Shown: positions 53,506 to 62,862 of the stretch, piece by piece
How positions within the stretch are numbered: position 1 is the stretch's first letter
Layout of the letters: each line of letters begins with the position of its first letter
Assembly (NCBI GenBank): GCA_914767885.1
Contig: CAJZBQ010000039.1
Span: 310,001 to 374,000, forward strand
Source: Blepharisma stoltei
Lineage: Eukaryota > Ciliophora > Heterotrichea > Heterotrichida > Blepharismidae
DNA: 64,000 bases
Direction: 5' to 3'
The notes under the pieces: model-generated
What the model was told of the DNA's origin: nothing
The model's database searches: none
What the model saw: only the letters and a program-made list of their open reading frames with translations
Position numbers and translations under genes: made by a program

Positions 53506-53952
53506 GATTAAGTTAAATATAGTTGGTTTCTGGGATTGTTTTAGCCCCTCTCTGTTCTGGACAGTTTCAAGCCCAAGGTCACCCTAATTGCAGGTGCCAC
53601 ACAAAGCCTTTTTCTGTCGACGTCACCAGTCTCTCAAGGAGACACCCGACAATGCTGGGTCTAGTCCTGTGGCATTGAACTCTCTTAACCCCCTGGTAGT
53701 GCTCAAAGTATGAAGAAGCGCCAAATGTCTTCTTCTGGGCTACCTTGCCCTTTTTCAGGCGTAAAATTGCTTCCCAGAAGTTTAAGCCGACTTTGCGCTT
53801 TCGGTTTGTCATCTTGGGTTAGGATAAAAACCTTTCGTGGCTCCTGATTAGGCAAAAACCTACCCCGAACTTCTAAAAGAATTGGATTCACTAGAGATCA
53901 ACCCGCCATTCTCCCTGGACCTATTCACCTCTCGCCATCTTTTAAAAATGCT
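53506..53952 (-). mobile_element. SINE-like retroposon, GACGTCA family, intergenic
   Basis: Flanked by the 9-bp duplication GATTCAAAA (53497-53505, 53953-53961). Shares AGCCCCT, GTCGACGTCA, GGAGACACCCG and CCCCTGGTAGTGCTCA with 12970-13410. Minus-strand head AAAAGATGGCGAGAGG; tail TTTAACTTAAT. It fills the gap between the DnaJ ATG and the SAXO-like stop. Confidence 0.75.
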
Positions 53953-54017
53953 GATTCAAAAAATTAGTAATTTTGATGAGTAATTTATTTTCACTTAATT
54001 AAAGATATATAATTGAA

Positions 54018-54938
54018 TTATCTGAATTCCTGGGTTATTATTCCTTCTCTCTCCAGTCTCTTTCTTAGATTTCTATGGTCAATTGACGAATCATATTGTT
54101 TAAAGTCATTCCTAGCACTAGTCACAAAATGATCACCTGTGATATGCTGCTTCAAAATATTATCAACAGGCCTCGGGGCTCTTTCCATCAAATTCTTTTT
54201 ACTCCAGTCTACAAAATCTCTTTTCGTAACGCTTTCCTTCACAGCCTGCATGCTTCCACACTTCATCCCCACACTAGCTCTAAAAGCTGACAGGTCTTGG
54301 TTTGCTTTTTTGGCCATTTTTAGCTCTTCTTCATCTAGGGCTCTGAAACCTTCAGTATAAGAGGTTTTATTTGCTAGAGGCAAGCTGTCATTTGTATGAC
54401 GAATATGTGCTTGTTTTACATAATAAACGCCACCTGTTCCCCATGAGGGGAAGTTTGAAGAGTAAGAAGTCAGTCCTGATAGTCCCATTTGAGGTGGTGG
54501 GTTTGGCCTATATGCTGGCAATGATAAAACTGGCTGGGTTACGATAGGCTTAAAGAATTGCTCACTTGTGGTCTCAAAATCTATAAGCTGATTTGAATAA
54601 AAGTTGTTAATGGATTTGAATGGAGCTGGCCTTGCTGGTTTGTGCTTATGGAAATTGTCTGTATATTGAGTATTGAACATTGACTTAGGATAGGGCTCGA
54701 TTGAAATAGGGCCTGGGCATTTATGTTTTCCACATGTACAGAGAGGGCAAAGGCACAATCCTACTCTGTGATCATTTTCAGAAATAACTCCTATGCTTGG
54801 ATCTGAAAGTGGGCATTCTTTCATAACGGTTGGTAAGGATTTGACGGACCGGGTCGATTTGAGAGTTGTGAGTGACTGTCTCAGAAGGCCTGATTGAGAT
54901 TTTCTTAGAGTAGGCTCTTCTTGGATTTTATCTGACAT
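54018..54938 (-). CDS. SAXO/FAM154-like microtubule-stabilising protein
   Basis: ATG 54938, 306 residues. The N-terminal motif CLCPLCTCGKHKCP is the SAXO Cys motif. Downstream SMFNTQYTDNF, repeated Pro-aromatic elements (LSLPAYRPNPPP) and SVTKRDFVDWSKK fit the Mn-type repeats that run along microtubules. Family members sit on axonemal doublets or basal bodies. No IES. Confidence 0.72.
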   Translation of the reverse strand: MSDKIQEEPTLRKSQSGLLRQSLTTLKSTRSVKSLPTVMKECPLSDPSIGVISENDHRVGLCLCPLCTCGKHKCPGPISIEPYPKSMFNTQYTDNFHKHKPARPAPFKSINNFYSNQLIDFETTSEQFFKPIVTQPVLSLPAYRPNPPPQMGLSGLTSYSSNFPSWGTGGVYYVKQAHIRHTNDSLPLANKTSYTEGFRALDEEELKMAKKANQDLSAFRASVGMKCGSMQAVKESVTKRDFVDWSKKNLMERAPRPVDNILKQHITGDHFVTSARNDFKQYDSSIDHRNLRKRLEREGIITQEFR

Positions 54939-55420
54939 TGCTTATTTATATAATAAATTATTTTTCATTTCGTTTCACCTGGGATTGTGAAGAACTAATT
55001 AATAAATAGCCTTCATTATCCTTATATTTTGAATTTAAGGCTGAAATTCAAAATTATTCAGATTTATTTGTGTAGCATTGAAATAATAATTTTTAATTTT
55101 TATTTTACTATCAACTAAATTGAGCTCATTATCTAGAAAATTAATTTCTGATTCCTTGCTAAATTTACAAGATTGTAATTCATAATTATGGAATAGTTAT
55201 AAAAAAATTATGAAATCTGATACATATTTTCTTAATCTGGTAGTAGCAACAACCTCCTTCAAAACTAAAAATATTTGATGAAAAATATTGCAACTGCTTT
55301 AATAAAAAATTGTGAAGCGAAGGTATTTCTAAAAAAATTAATTTATTCTCTTTTTAAGATAAAAAACCTTAATGCTTTGAACGATTTTGCCTTTAAGTAT
55401 GGCAATGGCTAGAATTCAAT
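54939..55420. other. Intergenic between divergent genes
   Basis: About 480 bp of AT-rich sequence between the SAXO-like ATG and the ATPase ATG. No element or open frame of note. Confidence 0.55.
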
Positions 55421-58400
55421 ATGTCAAAGCCTATAAGAAGAAACAGCTCTTCTTTTATTATCAGCTACCAGCAAATTAAGAATCAAATTGAGCTCGAAGA
55501 CCAAGCTAATAATCTGACAAAGAAAAAAGACAAAGAAAAAGAAAAAAAAACCGAAACTTTAAAAGGGAAGGATAAAGCAGGAGAGGCTATTAAGGAATCT
55601 GAAAATTTTAGGAATATGTGCGAGCATAAAATTCCTCTTACTCCCCTCCGTGAGTGAACAAAACTATTGGAAAAATTCCTAAATTTTGTCCAAAACCCAC
55701 CCTCCGTGAACGAATAAAAGTTTTTTTAATATAAAATTTTTTTAGGAAAAAAATTTTGATATATAAGTGATAAGTATTATAATGAAATCTCGAGCTAATT
55801 CTGTTTAATTTTAAACAGATTGCATTTTAAAACATAAATTTTACACATTAAATTAATAGTGATTTCCAATTTTTGCGAATTGGGATTTTTTTAAATTATT
55901 ATAAATTTATATTGCTCGTTCACAGAGGGATGGGGAGCTAGTGAACTTATTAAACAGCTAGAAACCAATCTAGAAAATGGTCTCCAAGATGCAATTGCTA
56001 ATGAAAAATTTAAACTATTTGGGGAAAATAAATTAACAGAAAAATCTCAACTGCCTTGGTACTGCCTCTTTTTTAAGCAAATGACTGGCTTCTTCTGTTT
56101 GCTCTTATGAGTTGGCTCATTCCTGTGCTTTATTGCATACGGCATTAGTCCCATTGACCCTGCAAACTTATACTTAGGGATCGTACTTGCAATAGTTGTG
56201 TTTTTATCTGGCTGCTTTAGCTATTATCAAGAATCTCAATCGCTTGCAATTATGGCAGGTTTCAAAGATATGATCCCTCCAACCTGCACAATTATAAGAG
56301 GAGGCAGCACAAGAATTTTTGAATCAGCCAAGCTTGTACCAGGAGATGTGGTAATTTTAAAAGAGGGTGGAAGAGTTCCTGCAGATTTAAGAATTTTCGA
56401 AGCCAATAACTTAAAAGTTGACAACTCATCTCTTACCGGAGAAAGCGAACAACAGCCAAGATCAGAAATTTGTACAAATGAGCATAACCCTCTAGAGTCT
56501 GAAAATATTGCATTTTTTGGGACAATGTGCAGCTCAGGAGAAGGTAAGGGATTAGTTATTTTTACTGGGAATAATACAGTTATGGGGAAAATCGCAAAAC
56601 TTGCTTCTTCCACGACTACAGAAGAAACAACTCTAGGCAGAGAAATTACAAGATTTGTAAAATTGATAAGTGCAATAGCAATCATGTTCGGAGTGCTATT
56701 TTTTTCTTTACTCCCCCCCCCCATCCTTGATCGAACGATTGACTGTAAAAATTCCTAAAAATTGGGGAAATTAACCCCCATCCTTGATCGAACGATTTTC
56801 ATATCATGCAAATTTTTATATATATAAAAAATATTAGTTATCAAAATGCTTGGAAGGTGTGCCTAATGAAGTTGTTTTCAGAGCTTTGAGACGACAGAAA
56901 GCTTCGAAATCAGCCATCAGAAGTGATTTAGACATCAGCTTAGGCTTAAAAACTCAATAATCTAATAAAATAGAGATTCTTTAAAATTTTAAAAAAAAAA
57001 ATTAATTTAAAATTAAAATTTATACAGTTTAGAAGGGTAACTAATAAATCAAAATATTAAAAATTGGTATTTTTATGAAATTAATTCAATTTTTTTGCTG
57101 TAAAAATAATTATTAAATACTCTTAACCCTCTTATTTAAAGTAAATAACAAAAAATATATATATATGTTTTTCATTTTATATATAAAATTTTTTTCCCAA
57201 AAAAATTTTTTTTTTTAAAACCCCCATCCTTGATAGAACGATGGCGAGTCGTTCGATCAAGGATGGGGGGGGGGAGTTAGGATTTCTTTATGGGTATAGT
57301 GCAATTGTGAATATGGTTAATGGAATTGGTATTATAGTTGCCAATGTCCCTGAAGGACTTCTGCCAACTGTAACTGTGGCTCTAACACTTACCGCTAAAA
57401 GAATGGCTAGCAAAAATGTCCTAGTCAAGAACTTAGAAGCTGTTGAAACTCTTGGGTCAACAACCTGCATATGTACAGATAAAACAGGAACCTTGACAGA
57501 AAACAAAATGAGAGTTGTAAACATTTGGTATGATGGAATGCTCAGAAAAGTCGAAAATTATGAAGAAAAAGAAACAATTGAAGAGCTGGGATACGAAATT
57601 GCTGATCCTACATTTTTAATGCTCCAAAAATGCGCTTCCTTAAATAGCAAAGCGCAGTTTACTTTTGAGCCTGATCAGAAATTGCTGGAGGATAAACATG
57701 GAAACTCTTATCCAAAAGATAAAGTTGAGGAGATAAAAATTAACTTTAAAAAAAATATGCTTGCGTCATCAGTGCAAGCCTGGAATACTGTGGGAGGAGA
57801 CGCCTCAGAAATCGCGCTTATAAAATTTTTTAATCCTATAAGTGAGATTGAAGAAATTCGAAAAAAATACCCTGTAGCTGTAAGAAAAGGGATAAAAGGA
57901 GAAATACCATTTAACTCAAAAAATAAGTATGCAGTGACAATTCATGAGCCTTGCAGCTGATTTCCACAGGAACATCAGCATGACTGTATTTTATTTATGA
58001 AAGGAGCCCCTGAACAACTATGGCAAAGATGCACACATATTATGAATGGTGGAGAGGAGGTCCAAATTACTGAACAATGGGTTAAAACATTTAATGAGGC
58101 AAATAAAACTTTTGGAAGCCAAGGCCAACGAGTCCTAGGATTTGCTTTCTTATGGCTCGACCAGCAAAAGTATCCAAAAGACTATATTTTCAACCCTAAT
58201 CTAGAAGATGGTCCTAATTTCCCACTTGAAGGCTTAACATTTATCGGGTTAATGGCTTTAATGGACCCCCCTCGTAAAAGAGTCAAAGAAGCAGTGATTT
58301 CATGTCATGAAGCTGGAATCAAAGTTATCATGGTAACTGGGGACCAGCCATTAACCGCAGCTGCAATTGCTCGACAAGTGAATATTATTACAGAGCCAAA

Positions 58401-60077
58401 AACAGTCAATGAGCTTGTAGAGGATGGAATGGACTGGGATAGTGCAATGGAAAAAAGCAATGCACTTGTAGTCCATGGAGACATGCTTTCTAAAGCCCAC
58501 ACTGAAGATGAAGAATTGCCTTTTAGCCAACAAAGAATTGCATTATGGCTATTAAAAAAAGAAATTGTATTTGCAAGAACATCTCCTGCACAAAAATACA
58601 TGATTGTAGATGCAAATCAGAAATTAGGCCAAATTGTGGCTGTGACAGGGGATGGAGTCAATGATAGTCCTGCTATCAAGAAAGCAGATATAGGGATAGC
58701 TATGAATATAGTTGGAAGCGATGTAGCTAAAGATGCTGCAGATATGCTTCTAATTGATGATAACTTTGCTTCTATTGTAGATGGTGTAAAAGAAGGCAGA
58801 GTTATTTTTGATAATCTTAAAAAGGTTATTTGCTATATTATAACTTCAAACATTCCAGAAATTGTTCCATTTTTGACACTTGTTATATTCCAGCTTCCTT
58901 TGCCTTTATCAACCGTCTTGCTCCCTCCCTTTAAATTTGGAAAAAATCCTTTTAAATTTAAAGAGAGGTTAATTTTTTTGTTTTAAAAACAAATTGAGCA
59001 CAATACTTTGAGTTTTAATATATTTTTGAGGAAATAATTAAAAAAATTAAACTATTCAGTGCGAAAAATGTTTAAATAGTACTCTGCTTGCAGCTTGCAT
59101 TTTGTCTATTAAATAGGCCAAAATAAATTTAAGAAAATTAGCATTTTCATCTATCAAATTTTCCTATTAAAAAACACCCGAAAATGGAAATTTTACCTTA
59201 ATTTGTTCCAATTTAAAGGTGGGAAGGGGAGTTAGTGCTTTGTATAGACTTAGGAACTGATGTTGTGCCTTCTATTTCAATGGCTTATGAGCCTGCTGAG
59301 CTAGATATAATGAAACGACACCCAAGAAATGCTAAGACAGACTACTTGGTTACAGGTCAACTAATATTTTATTCTTACTGTATCATGGGAGAAATCCAAT
59401 GCTGTGCCGGATTTATGGCATATTTCACAGTTATGTACGATTATGGATTTACCCCATCTATTTTGTGATGGTTTGCTCTAAGAGAAGATGGGACTACGCC
59501 TGGAGCCCATGACATTTATAATCCTTATCTTCCACATAAAGGCAACAGTCATGTTGGGGACCCTGAGTATGATGATAAGCTGGTTGACTATATTTCGGAT
59601 GCTGATGGCAAGCATGATTTAAGAATTTGGTTTTGGAAAATTGGCAAGGACGAGTGGAATGATTGCAGATATCCAGATATGGTTTCAGAAATTACTGGAC
59701 ATACAATTTGCTATACTTCTGAAGCCTTAAAGTATGCTCAATGCTCGTTTTGGGTTGCAATTGTGGTTACTCAGTGGGCAAATATTTTAAATGTGAAGAC
59801 AAGAGCTCAGTCACTTTTGCAACAAGGAATAAAAAACAAGGCCTTGATATTTGGTTTGTTTTTTGAAACTGCATTAGCAATGCTAATACTATATACTCCT
59901 CCTTTAAATGTTGGACTAGGCACAAGGCCTCTTGCATTTTTGCATTGGGGATTTCCTGCTGCTCCTTTTTTCGTTTTGTTTATAGTTTTTGATGAGATCA
60001 GAAAATGGATCATTAGGGCAACTCGGAAGAAAAACCCCAAGAACAGAGGCTGGGTTGATAGAAATACTTATTATTAA
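55421..60077 (+). CDS. P-type ATPase alpha subunit, Na/K (type IIC) class
   Basis: ATG 55421; four segments (55421-55640, 55941-56710, 57280-58920, 59235-60077) total 3,474 nt, 1,157 residues. Motifs: SSLTGES (actuator), [20 protein letters not shown] (M4), [11 protein letters not shown] (phosphorylated Asp), [30 protein letters not shown] (hinge) and [20 protein letters not shown] (M6, type IIC). TGA codes Trp at several points, including CSWFPQEHQ. It exchanges Na+ or H+ for K+ at the plasma membrane; the transported ion cannot be fixed from motifs. Three different MITE families interrupt it. Confidence 0.95.
55641..55940. mobile_element. IES: GTGAGTGAAC-family MITE (300 bp)
   Basis: Between TA 55639-55640 and TA 55939-55940 in the ATPase gene. 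Left end CTCCCCTCCGTGAGTGAAC plus second direct arm CCACCCTCCGTGAACGAA; right TTCACAGAGGGATGGGGAG. Excision joins HKIPL to [10 protein letters not shown]. Confidence 0.9.
56711..57279 (+). mobile_element. IES: CCTTGATCGAACGA-family MITE with Pogo remnant (569 bp)
   Basis: Between TA 56709-56710 and TA 57278-57279 in the ATPase gene. Reverse orientation copy of 19394-19935. Encodes [20 protein letters not shown] on the plus strand, matching the other copy's peptide. Excision joins LFFSL to [11 protein letters not shown] in M3. Confidence 0.92.
58921..59234. mobile_element. IES: CCTTTAAATTGGAAC-family MITE, TTG/TTA junction (314 bp)
   Basis: The left flank is TTG (58918-58920), the right flank TTA (59232-59234), so the left boundary lacks the usual TA. 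Either base choice encodes Leu: [14 protein letters not shown]. Ends CTCCCTCCCTTTAAATTTGG and CCAATTTAAAGGTGGGAAGG. Confidence 0.85.
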
Positions 60078-60369
60078 GGTTAATTATCCTATGAATTTAA
60101 AATCTTTCCTTAAATGCAAAGTTCTATATTTTAACTCTGTGAAGGTTCTCAACAATTGAGGCACATAACTATTTTCACTTCATTTTGATTTAATCTATTT
60201 CTCAGACTAATTGTTGAATGTTCAAAAACTCTTATTATTGACTAATTAATATTTTTACGTTTTCTTTATTACTAGATCTTCTTTCCTTGATAAACACTAA
60301 GTTGTTTGCTCTAAACCTCATATGTCATTTGAGATTTAAATATCTAAAATTGCTATTTTAAGTTAAAAT

Positions 60370-61293
60370 ATGAGCGAAAGCGCACCAAAAGAACTTACAA
60401 ATATTCAAGAAGTTTATCAATATTTAGATTCCCTTAATATTGATATAGGAGGTATCATAGAACCTGTAGAAAATTCAATCCAAGACGTAATAGTATCAAA
60501 AGAAAGCATTGACCTTGAGCAATCAGGAAACGATACTGCCCATTTTCGGTTTACTAGTTTTGGTGATTTTGAAGACACAAATAACGAAAAATCCTACCAA
60601 AATGAAAGCCTCGACATGGGAAAACTCCTAGATACCTATGAAAACGTTATTTACGAGCTGAAAGAATTAGAATATAAAGTAAAAGAAGCCAAGATCGCTC
60701 ATATTGAAGAAAGCGAAGAATGAGAAAAATTAAAAGAAAGCACAGACCACGAAGTTGAAAAAATCAAAGAAAGAAATAACGAGCTGAGGGAGATGCTTGC
60801 TATTAAGGAGCTAGATGTACAGAGAATAAGAGATGATATCAAGGCCGCAAGAGAAGAGTTAAATGAAAAAAGAGAAAACAGTAAAAGGTTTACAGAAATT
60901 TTTGAAAGAATGAACAATCAACTAGTAAGATTTACTTAGTAGGCCAAAAAAGATGTTTTGATTCAAAAACAGCTTGGGATGATAATTTCATTAAGAAATG
61001 AAGAAGAGATGCACAGGCACTCTCCTTTAAAACTCTCACCTGGATCACCAGAAAAGGCTTTGGTTTCAAGCTCAATAGGGAAATCTCAAGGATCGTATGT
61101 GACTCCATATAAATTAAAGCCCGAAGATGTAGGAAAACAAGAAATCACAATGCCTTTGCTTTCAAAGTCAGTTGACAATTGGGTAGCGTCTTTTCGGTCA
61201 TATTCTCCTTCACCTAGGGCAACTAGCCCAATTTACAGCGAAAGTCCTAGCTTGTCCAGCCTAAAATATGGGTCTAAGAAGAAGCTGAACTAG
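60370..61293 (+). CDS. Unknown coiled-coil protein
   Basis: ATG 60370 to TAG at 61293. One TGA as Trp (ESEEWEKLK). Two consecutive TAG codons at 60937-60942 are removed if an 18-nt GT...AG intron is spliced (60925-60942, GTAAGATTTACTTAGTAG), giving 301 residues; a 15-nt version leaves a stop. The central part is coiled coil (NNELREMLAIKELDVQRIRD), the C-terminus Ser/Pro-rich (SFRSYSPSPRATSPIYS). Family not recognised. Confidence 0.72.
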
Positions 61294-61402
61294 AATTTTT
61301 CCATATAATAAACAATGATGGTTAGCAAAAACATTCTTAAAACATTTTTATAATAAAATATCAATCCTATCATACCACTCTGGCATTTCCAAGGACTCAG
61401 GA

Positions 61403-62173
61403 GTGCCTTTTAAACGAAAAGAATCATATGATCTACTAAAAATCAAAGGAAGTTTTAATATTGAGATACCAAAATTATCTAACCTTTCAAGCCTAAATAC
61501 ACCTCCAACCCCTGAAATTGGAAAAAGAAATGGCTATTTCCGTAAGACATCATTTCAAGACTCACCAGTATTAATAGATGAAGAGCAGAAAGATTTAAGA
61601 AGAAACTCAACTTTAAGCCTGCTGACAGAGCCCTCACCTAAAAAAGCACTCCAAAATCTGAATATCAACAAGAACTTTATGGAGCTTATAACTAAAACTA
61701 GCCTTAAGCTTAAAAGGAAAAATAATTCAATTGAGAATACTGATGAAGAAATAAAGCAGGAAAAAAAGAGACTTTCTCAAATGATAGCTAGCTACTTTAA
61801 TAAGGACCAATATATGAGGCGAAGGGGAAGTGAGAGAAAAAGAAGCATGACTCAATGGCCTACAAATCATCCTAATCAGCAGCAAATAAATAGTATAAAA
61901 TTTCCATCGTTTGCAACATCAGAAAATAAGTTACAGACATTTACAGTTGAAACGCTTCCAACTCCAAAAAATTTGATTAAAAAAGGTACAATGACAGGAA
62001 AATTAAGAAAAATCAGGACTGAGCAAGATTTAAGCAAGCAACCTATAAAGAGTCATCCTAAAAGGCAAATAAAATTAAAGACAACAGCCATTTCAGGAAG
62101 AAAAGGCATAGGAATTAATCACCATCACTATACCAAAACTTGTGAAATCAATATTAATCCGGTAAGTCCATAA
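61403..62173 (+). CDS. Unknown basic protein, 5' end unresolved
   Basis: Open from about 61403 to TAA 62173 (256 codons): FKRKESYDLLKIKGSFNIEI, then Ser/Thr-Pro sites and a Lys-rich helix (IKQEKKRLSQMIASYFNKDQ). No ATG begins this frame. ATG 61315 (MMVSKNILKTFL) in another phase is a candidate if a roughly 20-30-bp segment between TAs near 61352-61380 is removed. Very basic overall; likely disordered. No family recognised. Confidence 0.6.
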   Translation: MPFKRKESYDLLKIKGSFNIEIPKLSNLSSLNTPPTPEIGKRNGYFRKTSFQDSPVLIDEEQKDLRRNSTLSLLTEPSPKKALQNLNINKNFMELITKTSLKLKRKNNSIENTDEEIKQEKKRLSQMIASYFNKDQYMRRRGSERKRSMTQWPTNHPNQQQINSIKFPSFATSENKLQTFTVETLPTPKNLIKKGTMTGKLRKIRTEQDLSKQPIKSHPKRQIKLKTTAISGRKGIGINHHHYTKTCEININPVSP

Positions 62174-62276
62174 TGTATGATTTCAGCTCTGAGAAATTTA
62201 ATTTAAAGATAGCTAAAATAATAAAGTAAGAGTTTTAATAACTATATATCTCATCAGTATGCCTAACTGGCTTTAA

Positions 62277-62770
62277 GAAATAAAATGGTGATGTTGTAGG
62301 AAATTGAACTCTGAGGCGGACTCCTTATGGAGCAGGTAGGACTTATCCTGATGGAGCTGAAAGCATGGCCTCTGTCCTTTTTGAAGTAGGGTGTCCAGGG
62401 TTTGGATGCCTTGCAGAAGATAGAAGTTTTGTTATTTCCCCCGAAGGTTTTCCTATCCCTACCAGACAGACTAGACAGGTTTTGCTTGCCACATAGTCTT
62501 CCCTTGTCGGAACCATCGGAGACTCTACAGACAGTGTTTCTACCCTAGAGCTGATTCCTTGGACAGGTGACTCAGACCGGAAATCCAAAATGACAGCCTT
62601 CATTTTTCCTATGGAGGCAATTATTCTTGGAGCAGAGATGAGGCAAAGGCGAATGGGCTGGCCCGCTTATGGCCAGTTTAATCTTACTTACTTACCTAAA
62701 TTTATATTACTCTTCCACGAATCGGGCCCAAAGGCCTCGGCTAGTTTAATCATTTAGTTTAATTTAATTT
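62277..62770 (+). mobile_element. SINE-like retroposon with 12-bp target duplication, intergenic
   Basis: Flanked by AACTGGCTTTAA (62265-62276, 62771-62782). Head AAATAAAATGGTGATG, tail TTTAATTTAATTT. GC-richer than the flanks. Little similarity to the other blocks apart from head and tail style. Confidence 0.8.
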
Positions 62771-62862
62771 AACTGGCTTTAACTGAAATCAGAATTGTTA
62801 TTGAATAATAAAGTAAAGTAAATTTTGGAATAATTATTGAAAAATGTTAACTAATTAAAATT

